45,244 nt of DNA from Desulfovibrio sp. (GCA_031269345.1 JAISZH010000101.1:1-45244), one strand, 5' to 3'; shown: positions 1 to 7,826, counted from the first letter of the stretch. Notes: generated from the letters alone by a model not told the origin. Numbers and translations: made by a program.

Positions 1-125
1 GAGGTACAAAAAGCGATGAATTGGCCATAAACTGGTAGTCCCCAGGTGATTTTCAATACGTCAAAAGCCCTTTTGGGCTATGAGCTGGGTCATAAGCACA
101 GTTTATTACGGATTCAGGAATGACC

Positions 126-434
126 TTAGTTGTTGAGGCTGCTGCCGTTGCTCTGAGCTTCCACAGCCAGCCTGGCGTGCAGGTCAGGGGGAAGGCGCAG
201 GGTAACACGCCCGGAGTAAGGCTTGTTCGGCTCGTGGCCGGACCTGGCACAGATCTCAAGGTAAAAATCCACAGCTTCTTCAAATGCCTTATGGATTTCC
301 TCCACGGAGTCACCGTGAAAGCCGACAATATCATTGATGCCGACAAGCTGACCCACAAGGCATTCGTCTTCGGCACTGAAGCGGATAAGGGTCGTATAGC
401 CTTTGTGTGTCATGGTGCTGTCTGTGATATTCAT
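126..434 (-). CDS. hicB: HicB-like antitoxin, 3'-truncated
   Basis: The 102-residue product has the HicB layout: an N-terminal partial RNase H-like part (GFHGDSVEEIHKAFEEAVDFYLE) and the start of a C-terminal DNA-binding domain (GRVTLRLPPDLHARLAVEAQ). HicB antitoxins bind and neutralise the HicA mRNA interferase and repress their own operon. Translation ends in SSLNN-stop, just where family members continue with a tryptophan and a final helix. That missing tail, NNWLVSVLSQS, lies 3.4 kb away at 3516-3593 behind a copy of the same 37 bp. Its ATG overlaps the hicA stop, the usual hicAB coupling. The fold may be nearly complete but DNA binding is probably impaired, and the partner toxin is frameshifted, so the pair looks non-functional. 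Confidence 0.8.
   Translation of the reverse strand: MNITDSTMTHKGYTTLIRFSAEDECLVGQLVGINDIVGFHGDSVEEIHKAFEEAVDFYLEICARSGHEPNKPYSGRVTLRLPPDLHARLAVEAQSNGSSLNN
128..164. repeat. 37-bp direct repeat, left copy (within hicB)
   Basis: These 37 bases match 3557-3593 in the same orientation with one mismatch (fifth base, g against a). The copy lies inside the hicB coding region, and similarity stops sharply on both sides. With its partner it brackets the hicBA plus restriction-modification module. Joining the two copies would restore an uninterrupted hicB frame. Confidence 0.9.
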
Positions 435-684
435 GGTTCAACTCCAAGTTTTGTCAGAAAATCCCTGGCATTCCGCACTTGGTACGGCTTGGCGTCTTTG
501 CCGAGGTGCGGTCTGTGAAAGTCCGCTTTCAAACCGTCCCGGAGAAAAGCGATGCGACAACCGCTGCCCTCGATCAATTCACAACCGATGGCCAGCAAAA
601 GCGACTCGATATCGGCCAGACCAGGTTCTTCAACGTGGGCGTGACAAAAATGGAGGCGGGCGTTTTCCGCTGTTTGCTGTTCAT
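431..684 (-). pseudogene. hicA: hicA-like toxin gene with a one-base frameshift
   Basis: No single frame covers this gene, so the ORF track misses it. Read on the minus strand from the ATG at 684, the first frame gives MNSKQRKTPASIF then TPTLKNLVW. From about base 614 the next frame gives DIESLLLAIGCELIEGSG, then LKADFHRPHLGKDAKPYQVRN and a stop overlapping the hicB ATG. Joined, they make an 84-residue HicA mRNA interferase that includes the FHRPH motif with the catalytic histidine. The total length is one base short of a whole number of codons. The simplest reading is loss of one base in a WRDIE-like stretch near 614-616. The frames and join are seen directly; the family assignment rests on motif recognition. 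Confidence 0.72.
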
Positions 685-730
685 GCTGAATAGTGTCTCT
701 TTAGTGTCACTGTCAATATCCGGTACCGGC

Positions 731-775
731 AATTTTAGAGCATTTCACACTTGAAATGCTTTGGCAAGGATTTGC
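731..775 (-). repeat. Partial structured intergenic repeat
   Basis: The stretch holds an imperfect palindrome (agcatttca, then tgaaatgct) and, on the minus strand, gcaaatcctt. Both modules recur in the arrays at 3401-3488, 20404-20641 and 36780-37068. It lies between the divergent hicA remnant and the methyltransferase gene, just upstream of the putative promoter. Confidence 0.55.
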
Positions 776-796
776 GACACAACAGAAGGGTGAAAC

Positions 797-825
797 TTGC
801 GCATATCCGCAGGGCAAGCTATTAT
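797..825 (+). promoter_or_regulatory. Putative sigma-70-type promoter of the restriction-modification genes
   Basis: TTGCGC at 797-802 and TATTAT at 820-825 are separated by 17 bases and lie about 30 bases upstream of the methyltransferase ATG. The fit to the consensus is moderate. No controller-protein gene is visible nearby. Confidence 0.45.
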
Positions 826-856
826 GCTTTATGCAAGATTTGCCTAAGGATTCGAG

Positions 857-2317
857 ATGCTTCAATTATTTGAAACTTCTATGAATAAAAACAGCCCGGC
901 GGGCAAACCCGTAGGCAAGGCCGCCTTGGGCCAGTATATGACGCCCTCAAATATTGCGGCATTTATGGCTTCTCTCTTTCCGAAGTCCCTTGACGGCTTC
1001 CATTTGCTTGATGCTGGAGCGGGAGGAGGGAGCCTTACTTGTGCTTTCTTGGATGCTTTGAGAAATAGCGACAGCCCTTTTCCTTCCGGCAAAGCCTCGC
1101 TATTCGAGTTTGATGCCGCACTGGTGCAAAAGCTGGAAGCGAATACTGCCAACGCATTTAGCGCGTTGTCTGTCGAACGGCATATTTACCACACCGATTT
1201 CATTGAGCATGCAACGATGCTCGTTCTGCGCAAACAACGACTTTTCACGCATGCTATACTTAATCCGCCCTATAAAAAAATAAACAGCAGTTCTATGCAT
1301 CGAGCTTTTTTACGGGATGTCGGCATTGAGACCGTCAACCTGTATACGGCCTTTGTCGCGCTTGCTGTTGCTTTGCTGCGACCTGGGGGAACGCTGGTTG
1401 CTATTATCCCGCGCAGCTTTTGTAATGGACCGTATTACAAGCCATTTAGAGAATTCATTTTGCGCCATGCGGCTATCCGGCACATCCATCTCTTTACGTC
1501 CAGAACGGATGCATTCAAAGCCGACAAGATATTGCAGGAAAATGTCATTCTCAAACTTGAGCGGGACGCGGAGCAAGGCGATATTTGCATATCCACCTCG
1601 ACCAATGGCGATATGGATGATTATGATTCAACGCATTATTCCTTTGCGTATATAGTCAGGCCAGGAGACTTGGAAAAATTTATCCATATTCCAGATGCGC
1701 AGGACGAGGCCAAGTCGCTCTCCCTGGTGAACTCCTCGCTCGCCTCTTTGGGCATAGAGGTTTCCACCGGGCCTGTCGTCGATTTTCGCCTCAAGGAATA
1801 CTTGCGCGAAATACCGCAGGGCGATGACGCGCCGCTGCTTTACTCTGGGCACTTCAACGGCAAAACGGAATGGCCCAAAGCGGGATTCAAGAAATCCAAC
1901 GCCATCGCCTGTTGCCCGGAAACAATGAAATGGCTGTATCCGAACGGGTACTACGTCATAGTCCGACGGTTATCATCCAAGGAAGAGAAACGCCGAATCG
2001 TTGCGCATTTTGTAGACCCGGCGTATTTCCCTGAAAAACCCTTCTTCGGGTTTGAAAACCACCTTAACGTCTTTCATTGCCGCAAAGAAGGCTTGGATAA
2101 AGACGTGGCCCAAGGCCTTGCGCTTTATTTAAACTCTCGCTTTGTTGATACGATTTTCCGGCGTTTCAACGGGCATACTCAAGTCAATGCCACTGATTTA
2201 CGCGCTCTCCCGTACCCGCCCTCAAAAATCCTTGCTGAACTCGGTGTATGGGTGAAAGAGCAAAAAGAACTGACTCAGGAAGCTGTGGAACGCCATTTGG
2301 AGAATGTACTGGCATGA
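857..2317 (+). CDS. Type II N6-adenine DNA methyltransferase, BsuBI/PstI-associated type
   Basis: This 486-residue protein should methylate adenine in the site cut by the neighbouring endonuclease and so protect the host DNA. The sequence shows a GQYMTP motif near residue 27 (motif X-like), the AdoMet-binding motif I LLDAGAGGGSLT near residue 50, and the catalytic NPPY motif near residue 138, an order typical of gamma-class N6-adenine enzymes. The C-terminal half is the presumed target-recognition region. AAGGA lies seven bases before the first ATG and supports this start over the ATG at codon 9. The last bases overlap the endonuclease start (ATGA), so the two are translationally coupled. The region is less GC-rich than the housekeeping genes downstream, consistent with transfer. 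Confidence 0.88.
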   Translation: MLQLFETSMNKNSPAGKPVGKAALGQYMTPSNIAAFMASLFPKSLDGFHLLDAGAGGGSLTCAFLDALRNSDSPFPSGKASLFEFDAALVQKLEANTANAFSALSVERHIYHTDFIEHATMLVLRKQRLFTHAILNPPYKKINSSSMHRAFLRDVGIETVNLYTAFVALAVALLRPGGTLVAIIPRSFCNGPYYKPFREFILRHAAIRHIHLFTSRTDAFKADKILQENVILKLERDAEQGDICISTSTNGDMDDYDSTHYSFAYIVRPGDLEKFIHIPDAQDEAKSLSLVNSSLASLGIEVSTGPVVDFRLKEYLREIPQGDDAPLLYSGHFNGKTEWPKAGFKKSNAIACCPETMKWLYPNGYYVIVRRLSSKEEKRRIVAHFVDPAYFPEKPFFGFENHLNVFHCRKEGLDKDVAQGLALYLNSRFVDTIFRRFNGHTQVNATDLRALPYPPSKILAELGVWVKEQKELTQEAVERHLENVLA

Positions 2318-3261
2318 GCGCGACACAAAAAATCAATGAAGCACTGGAAATACTTAAAACTTTAGGCTTGCCGAGGGCGCAGCAAAATGAGCGTTCCGCT
2401 CTTTGCCTCCTGGCGCTTTGCAATATGACTCCCGATTTGAACTGGAGCCAAGCGGAAAGTCCCTATATCGGCATCACGCCAATAATGGATTGGGCCAAGG
2501 AACATTATGCCACCAACTACGCGCCCAACACCCGTGAAACCTTTCGGCGCCAGAGCATGCACCAATTCATGGCGGCGGGTATCTGCCTTTACAATCCCGA
2601 CGACCCCGGCCGTGCCGTAAACAGCCCGAAAGCCGTATACCAAATAGCACAGGAAACCCTCGCCTTGGTGCGTCTCTATGGAACGAAGCGTTGGCCAAAG
2701 GTGGTGAAAGACTTTTTGCAGCAACAGGAAAGTTTGGCAAAAAGGTATGCCCGTGAACGGGATCTGGTAAAAATTCCTGTTTCGCTGCTGGAAGGAACGC
2801 AAATCGAACTCAGCCCTGGTACGCACAGCGAACTCATCAAAGCCATTATTGAGGTATTCGCCCCTTGCTTTGCACCGGGGAGTAGCCTTGTCTACGCAGG
2901 GGACACCGGTGACAAGTGGGGTTATTTTGATGAGAAGCTGCTCGCCAGCCTTGGAGTAACTACAGATTCTCATGGCAAAATGCCTGACGTTGTTCTTTAT
3001 TATAAAAAGAAAGATTGGCTTTTGCTGGTGGAGTCCGTTACCAGCCACGGGCCAGTAGATGGTAAACGCCACGATGAACTGGCGGTTCTTTTTTCGGATG
3101 CCAAACCGGGCGTTGTTTATGTGACCGCCTTCCCCAATCGTGCAACTATGACCCGCTACCTTGGAGATATCGCCTGGGAAACAGAAGTTTGGGTAGCGGA
3201 TGCTCCTACCCACTTGATTCATTTCAATGGAGAGCGTTTTTTAGGGCCGTATGAAAAATAA
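2314..3261 (+). CDS. Type II restriction endonuclease, BsuBI/PstI family
   Basis: The 315-residue protein matches the BsuBI/PstI endonuclease family. Its C-terminal half carries SSLVYAGDTGDKWGYFDE, then HGKMPDVVLYYKKKDWLLLVESVTSHGP, the family signature containing the presumed PD-(D/E)xK-type active site (PD then E-S-V). The N-terminal half fits the family's helical region (ETFRRQSMHQFMAAGI). Known members cut CTGCAG; that specificity here is inference. The ORF-track start at 2248 lies inside the methyltransferase gene. The ATG at 2314, overlapping the methyltransferase stop, gives the family's usual beginning. No frameshift is seen, so the pair looks intact. Confidence 0.9.
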   Translation: MSATQKINEALEILKTLGLPRAQQNERSALCLLALCNMTPDLNWSQAESPYIGITPIMDWAKEHYATNYAPNTRETFRRQSMHQFMAAGICLYNPDDPGRAVNSPKAVYQIAQETLALVRLYGTKRWPKVVKDFLQQQESLAKRYARERDLVKIPVSLLEGTQIELSPGTHSELIKAIIEVFAPCFAPGSSLVYAGDTGDKWGYFDEKLLASLGVTTDSHGKMPDVVLYYKKKDWLLLVESVTSHGPVDGKRHDELAVLFSDAKPGVVYVTAFPNRATMTRYLGDIAWETEVWVADAPTHLIHFNGERFLGPYEK

Positions 3262-3400
3262 TCGCTGCTTCGCTTGCTCCAATTTTGCTCCACTGACTTT
3301 GGCGACATCTGAATTCTCAAAAATTTTATGGATAAAGATTCATCTGATATTATTTGAATAAAACTGATAACCGGCAGAAATTATTGAGGGTAAAATCACT

Positions 3401-3488
3401 CTTGAAATGCTCTGGCGGCCGCGAGAGCGGGCGCCCGCCGCGAAGGCACAAGCGCAAGTTATTTGCGCTGCAAATCCTTGCAGAGTGG
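3401..3488 (+). repeat. Structured multi-hairpin intergenic repeat
   Basis: The gap after the endonuclease gene (3262-3515) has no gene. It contains a half-palindrome ending in ttgaaatgctctggcgg, a perfect GCGGGC/GCCCGC inverted repeat at 3427-3438, an AGCGCAA/TTGCGCT hairpin at 3451-3469 and the motif gcaaatccttgc. The same module order occurs at 20504-20563 and 36820-36878 with different stem bases. The ctctggcggccgcgagagcgg part also appears, reversed, at about 41781-41802. Confidence 0.65.
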
Positions 3489-3515
3489 ATCATATATTTT
3501 CAATAGCAATTCGCT

Positions 3516-3593
3516 CTAAGATGGGTGGTGGGATTGGCTGAGTACGGACACCAGCCAGTTATTGAGGCTGCTGCCGTTGCTCTGAGCTTCCAC
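3516..3593 (-). pseudogene. hicB: Detached 3' end of hicB
   Basis: On the minus strand this encodes VEAQSNGSSLNNWLVSVLSQS followed by a few residues and a stop. It is exactly the continuation lost from the hicB copy at 126-434. It has no start and no N-terminal part. Upstream of base 3593 the sequence changes abruptly to the 3' flank of the MATE gene. The overlap with the left copy is the 37-bp direct repeat. Confidence 0.8.
3557..3593. repeat. 37-bp direct repeat, right copy
   Basis: This copy matches 128-164 with one mismatch. It ends 20 bases from the stop codon of the MATE gene and marks the right border of the hicBA/restriction-modification module. Confidence 0.9.
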
Positions 3594-3613
3594 TACATGG
3601 TTGGGGACGCGCC

Positions 3614-4996
3614 TCAGATCATGCGTATGTTTTGCCATTTTCCGCGCAGAAAGCGCCACCGGGCGGTCAGGGCGAGAGCGACCACGTAGGCCGTGAAAAT
3701 CATCCACAGGGAATGCAGGGAGGTCAGACCGAAGATCTTCAGCAGGGTGATCGGCAGGATCAGGCAGAACAAGGCCGCGAAACAGAGGATCAGCAGAACC
3801 GCAAAGGTGTCCCCCGCCCCTTTCAGGGCTCCCATATAGACTATATTGCAGGAATCCACCAGGGAATAGGCGGCCACATAGTAGAGCAGCATTATCCCGG
3901 TTTCCCGGATGCCGGCGTAAGCGGTCCCGCCGTCCGTAGGCCGGAAAATATCCATGAGCGCGCCGCCGAACAGAACGCAGCAGGCCGCCACCGGCAGCAT
4001 GTAGGACAGGGAAAGGCGCATGGCGTTTCCCGCGATGAGGAACGCGTCTTCGGGCCGGCCCTTCCCCATGGCGTTGCCCGTCAGCGTGGACACGGCTAAA
4101 GTCAGCCCCAGCATGGGCATGAAGATCAACATGTTGATGGAAACGGCGATGTTGCTCGCCGCAAGTTCAGCCAGACCCAGCTTCCCCACCTCCATAATGA
4201 ACCAGGTGAAGGCCAGCATGTCCACAAGCAGATTGGCGCCGCTGGGAGCGCCGAAGCGCAGCAGACGCAGAAACATGTCCCTGTCCGGCTTCCAGTTGCC
4301 GAGGATGTCGAGATGGCTGGCGGATTTCAGGATCAGGACAGCGAAGATTAGAGAACTCAAGGCCCAGCCGGCCACAGTGGCCAGGGCCGCGCCTTTGATG
4401 CCCAGCTCCGGGAAAAAGGCCCAGCCGAAGATCAAGGCGTAGTCCAGGGGAATGTTCAGCAGCGCTCCGGCGAAGTTGACCAGCAGCACGGGCCGCGTCG
4501 TTCCCATGCCGACAAAAAAGCCGCCCAGCGCGGAATTGAGGAGGAAAAAGACCCCGCCCAGGTTCAGTATGGAAAAATAGGCCTCCTCTTCCGCCGCTAC
4601 TTCCGGGCCGTGGCCCATCCAAGAAAAAAGCGCCCCGGCCCCGAGACAGGAGAAGGCCAGGAGCAGCGCGCCGGCAAGGGAAAGCCAGATGCCCTGCCAA
4701 AGGGCGCAACTGATGCGTTCCGGCCGTCCGGCCCCGGCATATTGGGCGATCAGGGTGGAAACGTAGCCGCACAGGCCGGACAAGGCGAACTGCAAGACCA
4801 TGGAGGCCGTTCCGGCGGGCAGGGCGGCGGCTATGGCGGTTACGGAGTAACGGCTGAGGAAAAGCCTGTCCGTGAATTCCATCAAGGTGGTGGAAAACAT
4901 TCCGGCCACCAGTGGCAGGCCGACCCGGAGGATGGCGCGGTAGCCCTGCGGCGTGGCCGGATGCTTACGCCAAAAACGAAAAAGACATTCACGCAT
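3614..4996 (-). CDS. MATE family multidrug/metabolite exporter
   Basis: The product is an inner-membrane protein with about twelve hydrophobic segments, typical of MATE antiporters that expel cationic compounds in exchange for Na+ or H+. Recognisable parts are GLPLVAGMFSTTLMEFTDRLFL near the N-terminus and the second-half repeat RFGAPSGANLLVDMLAF. Substrate cannot be inferred. The ORF track begins at 5077, but the ATG at 4996 gives about 460 residues, the usual family length, and places the first membrane segment after a short basic tail; no clear ribosome site decides it. It is transcribed away from nfnA, and its 3' end abuts the hicB remnant. Confidence 0.87.
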   Translation of the reverse strand: MRECLFRFWRKHPATPQGYRAILRVGLPLVAGMFSTTLMEFTDRLFLSRYSVTAIAAALPAGTASMVLQFALSGLCGYVSTLIAQYAGAGRPERISCALWQGIWLSLAGALLLAFSCLGAGALFSWMGHGPEVAAEEEAYFSILNLGGVFFLLNSALGGFFVGMGTTRPVLLVNFAGALLNIPLDYALIFGWAFFPELGIKGAALATVAGWALSSLIFAVLILKSASHLDILGNWKPDRDMFLRLLRFGAPSGANLLVDMLAFTWFIMEVGKLGLAELAASNIAVSINMLIFMPMLGLTLAVSTLTGNAMGKGRPEDAFLIAGNAMRLSLSYMLPVAACCVLFGGALMDIFRPTDGGTAYAGIRETGIMLLYYVAAYSLVDSCNIVYMGALKGAGDTFAVLLILCFAALFCLILPITLLKIFGLTSLHSLWMIFTAYVVALALTARWRFLRGKWQNIRMI

Positions 4997-5112
4997 TGGA
5001 TAAGCATACAGCCAAGCGTTGCGGGCAACAACGTCCCGGCGCGGAAAAAAGCCCACCCGCCGGAAAAAAAGTAGCATTTAAAAATAAAATTGCCCATAAT
5101 GCCAGGACAAGC

Positions 5113-5140
5113 TTGCCAGTAGGCCGCGCAGCGTTATAAA
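5113..5140 (+). promoter_or_regulatory. Putative promoter of nfnAB
   Basis: TTGCCA at 5113-5118 and TATAAA at 5135-5140 are separated by 16 bases, a good sigma-70-like match. Transcription from here would give a leader of about 145 nucleotides before nfnA that includes the repeats at 5150-5276. Confidence 0.5.
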
Positions 5141-5149
5141 ATGTTCAGG

Positions 5150-5276
5150 GCACAGGCGTTACGTCTCACTAGTGCCGCGTCACGCGACACCAGTCGCAAT
5201 CCCGCAAGGGGCTCACGCCTGTTACGACAGTACAGGCGTGACATCGCACCAGTAATCAGTGTTTCCCTAAAACCGG
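5150..5276 (+). repeat. Repeat-bearing leader upstream of nfnA
   Basis: Two direct copies of an approximately 20-bp unit (caggcgttacgtctcactag and caggcgtgacatcgcaccag) lie at 5152 and 5236. The first is also followed by its complement acgcctgt at about 5214, so a hairpin of at least seven pairs can form. At 5257-5273 is aatcagtgtttcccta, the terminal motif of the element at 10251/11773. Related units occur at 45156 and, reversed, at 41757-41777. Confidence 0.6.
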
Positions 5277-5294
5277 TAATCCCGAAGGGGCGCC

Positions 5295-6140
5295 ATGCCG
5301 ACCAAGATCATCCGCAAAGAGGAACTTATACCGGGGCGCACCAGTCTTATGCTGCTTGACGCCCCGCATGTGGCCGCCGCGGCCAGACCCGGAAATTTCG
5401 TCATGCTGCGCGTCGACGAAAAAGGGGAACGCTTCCCTCTGACCATTGCCGACGCTGACCCCGCGGCCGGCGCCATCAGCATCGTCTTTCTGGTCATGGG
5501 CAAGAGTACGGACGCCCTCAACCGGCTACGGGCCGGGGACAGCATAGCCGATGTTTGCGGGCCTCTAGGCCGGGCCACGCATATTGAAAAAACAGGCACG
5601 GTGATCTGTACCGGCGGCGGCACCGGCATAGCCGCCATGCACCATATCGCCAAGGGGCACCACCAGGCCGGCAACCATGTGGTGGCTGCCATTGGCGCGC
5701 GTAGCGAAAATCTGCTCCTCTTCCGCAGAGAACTGGAATCTTTCTGCCCTGAAGTTCTGGTCTCAACTGACGACGGCAGCGCCGGGCGCAAAGGTCTGGT
5801 CACAGAACTGCTCAAGGATCGCCTGAGCGGAGATCCTTCCGTCCGGGAAGTGGTGGCTGTGGGTCCGGTACCCATGATGAAAGCCGTGGTCGCAACCGTC
5901 AAACCTTTCAAAACCCCGGTCACGGTGAGCCTGAACGCCATGATGGTGGACGGGATGGGCATGTGCGGGGCCTGCCGGGTCAGCCTGGACGGAGAAACCC
6001 GTTTCACCTGCGTGGACGGTCCGGAGTTTGACGGGAATCTGGTGGATTTTGACGAACTTCAGCAACGTCTCGCCGCTTTTAAAAGTCAGGAAAAAATTTC
6101 CCACGACCTTTATCGTGAACAATGCGGGTGTGCGGTATGA
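5295..6140 (+). CDS. nfnA: NADH-dependent ferredoxin:NADP+ oxidoreductase subunit NfnA (SudB-like)
   Basis: This 281-residue flavoprotein resembles the small NfnA subunit, also annotated as sulfide dehydrogenase beta or dihydroorotate dehydrogenase electron-transfer-like. An N-terminal FAD-binding barrel (RPGNFVMLRV, then RFPLTIAD) is followed by a nucleotide-binding domain (ICTGGGTGIAAMH). A C-terminal cysteine cluster, GMGMCGACRV then FTCVDGPEFD and a late CGC, fits a [2Fe-2S] ligand set. With NfnB it bifurcates electrons between NADPH, ferredoxin and NAD+ in the cytoplasm. The stop overlaps the nfnB ATG (ATGA). The long repeat-containing leader is unusual. Confidence 0.88.
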   Translation: MPTKIIRKEELIPGRTSLMLLDAPHVAAAARPGNFVMLRVDEKGERFPLTIADADPAAGAISIVFLVMGKSTDALNRLRAGDSIADVCGPLGRATHIEKTGTVICTGGGTGIAAMHHIAKGHHQAGNHVVAAIGARSENLLLFRRELESFCPEVLVSTDDGSAGRKGLVTELLKDRLSGDPSVREVVAVGPVPMMKAVVATVKPFKTPVTVSLNAMMVDGMGMCGACRVSLDGETRFTCVDGPEFDGNLVDFDELQQRLAAFKSQEKISHDLYREQCGCAV

Positions 6141-7531
6141 GCGCAAAAGAAATCAAAACGCGCGTCCCCATGCGCTGTCAGGACGCCGGGACGCGTATAG
6201 GCAACTTTGAGGAAGTGGCTCTCGGCTACAGCGAAGAAGAGGCCAGATTCGAGGCCGGGCGCTGTCTTCAATGTAAAAAGCCGCTTTGCGTCGCCGGCTG
6301 CCCGGTGGAAGTGCCCATACCGGAATTCATCGGGGCCGTCGCCAGCGGAGACCCGGAAGCGGCGTACAGGATCATAGCGTCCACCAACAGTCTTCCCGCG
6401 ATCTGCGGCCGGGTCTGTCCCCAGGAAAACCAGTGCGAAGGCCGCTGCATCCTGAACGCGAAAAAGAATCCCCTGGCCATAGGCCGTCTGGAGCGCTATG
6501 TGGCCGACCTTTTCCTGGCCCGTGGGGGTCCGGGGGAAAAGCGCGAGCCCGCCCCCGGCGCCCCGGCCGTGGCCTGTATAGGCGGAGGTCCGGCCTCAAT
6601 CACCGCGGCCGGGTATCTGGCCGCCAGGGGCGCCAAGGTGACGGTCTTTGAGGCCTTGCATGAAATGGGCGGAGTGTTGGTCTACGGCATCCCGGAATTT
6701 CGGCTGCCCAAGCGGGACGTGGTGCAAAAGGAACTGTCCGCGCTTGCCGACTTGGGGGTGGAATTTCGACTTAACTGGGTCGCGGGCAAGACTGTCAGCC
6801 TCAAATCGCTTTTCGAGCAGGGTTATAAGGCCGTATTTGTGGGCATAGGCGCCGGACTGCCGAAATTTTTCGGCATACCGGGCGAAAATTTGATCGGCGT
6901 GCTGTCCGCGAACGAATACCTGACGCGACTGAACCTTGGCCGGGCTTACGATTTCCCGAACCACGACACTCCGGTTTACCAGGGCCGCAAAGTTACGGTT
7001 TACGGCGCGGGCAACGTGGCCATGGACGCGGCCCGTTGCGCCCTGCGCATGGGCGCGCAGAACGTGCGCATAGTCTACCGTCGCACCAGGGCGGAGATGC
7101 CCGCGCGCGCCGAGGAACTGGAGCATGCGGTGGAAGAAGGCGTGATTCTGGAGGAACTGGCCGCCCCGGTGTCTTTCGCGGGGAACGACCAGGGCTGTCT
7201 GGTTTCCGTCACGCTCCAGGAAATGGAACTCGGCGAACCGGACGCCTCCGGACGGCGCAGCCCCGTGCCCAAAGCCGGGAGCCTGCGCGAGTTGAAGACC
7301 GACCTGGCCATAGTCGCTCTGGGCACGGAGGCCAACCGCATCCTTCTGGAGGAGACACCGGAAATCAAGCTGAACAGGCGCGGTTACATAGAGGTGGACG
7401 AGCGTTACGAAACATCCGTTCCGGGGGTTTTTGCGGGCGGAGACATAGTGACCGGCGCGGCCACAGTGATTATGGCCATGGGGGCTGGGCGCTCGGCCGC
7501 GAAACAGATTGCCGAAAACCTCGGACTGTAA
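6137..7531 (+). CDS. nfnB: NfnB subunit, glutamate synthase small-chain-like NADPH oxidoreductase
   Basis: The 464-residue protein belongs to the GltD/SudA/NfnB flavoprotein family. Its N-terminal segment holds cysteines for two [4Fe-4S] clusters (GRCLQCKKPLCVAGCPV, then CGRVCPQENQCEGRC). A first Rossmann motif, CIGGGPASITAAGYLA, binds FAD, and a second, VYGAGNVAMDAARCAL, binds NADPH; GGDIVTGAATVI near the end is the usual FAD contact. It lacks a glutamate synthase large subunit partner here and follows nfnA directly, so NfnB is preferred over GltD. The ATG at 6137 overlapping the nfnA stop is chosen over the track start five codons earlier. Confidence 0.9.
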   Translation: MSAKEIKTRVPMRCQDAGTRIGNFEEVALGYSEEEARFEAGRCLQCKKPLCVAGCPVEVPIPEFIGAVASGDPEAAYRIIASTNSLPAICGRVCPQENQCEGRCILNAKKNPLAIGRLERYVADLFLARGGPGEKREPAPGAPAVACIGGGPASITAAGYLAARGAKVTVFEALHEMGGVLVYGIPEFRLPKRDVVQKELSALADLGVEFRLNWVAGKTVSLKSLFEQGYKAVFVGIGAGLPKFFGIPGENLIGVLSANEYLTRLNLGRAYDFPNHDTPVYQGRKVTVYGAGNVAMDAARCALRMGAQNVRIVYRRTRAEMPARAEELEHAVEEGVILEELAAPVSFAGNDQGCLVSVTLQEMELGEPDASGRRSPVPKAGSLRELKTDLAIVALGTEANRILLEETPEIKLNRRGYIEVDERYETSVPGVFAGGDIVTGAATVIMAMGAGRSAAKQIAENLGL

Positions 7532-7553
7532 ACCTGTCCGCCCTTGGCTCTCT

Positions 7554-7733
7554 CTATGCCCGTACCCAGGTCGGAACAGCGTTTTCAGAAATTTCAAAAA
7601 GTTTTGCCGCAGCTCTCTGCATCGTTTTCTTCACCACAACAGCTCTGGCACCCTTCTGTCTGAGCGCCTCTTGCGCGCCTTGAGGCAACTTGCGCGTTTC
7701 TTGATGTTCCAGGAGACCAAGGTCACCAAGTTT
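7554..7733 (-). pseudogene. Remnant of an IS630-like transposase N-terminal domain
   Basis: The 295-base gap between nfnB and the sensor kinase is not empty. The minus strand has an open frame without a start: LGDLGLLEHQETRKLPQGAQ, then EALRQKGARAVV, then AAAKLFEISENAVPTWVRA and a stop. The pattern (KL..AQEALR..AVRAVV, then an AAKLF.VS..AV..WVRAY-like helix-turn-helix) resembles the DNA-binding start of IS630-family transposases. A stop precedes it and no catalytic domain follows, so it is a relic. The frame is seen directly; the family call is by pattern memory only. Confidence 0.5.
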
Positions 7734-7826
7734 TCATAAATTACAAATATTTTTTGCTCCAAATAATACATCTAATGAGAGAAGACGGGTATCCGTTGCG
7801 ATCAACAGGCAGGAAAGGACTGTATC

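Noticed and set aside
1-125. Search for a gene or the original hicB tail at the left edge
   Set aside because: The sequence beyond base 128 does not match the hicB tail and shows no supportable gene in the short stretch available.
5151-5221. tRNA-like fold with a seven-base acceptor-like stem
   Set aside because: CAGGCGT/ACGCCTG pair, but there is no T-arm consensus, anticodon stem or CCA, so it is only a hairpin within the leader repeats.
6596-7597. 333-residue minus-strand ORF
   Set aside because: It is the shadow of nfnB on the opposite strand and has no recognisable motif.
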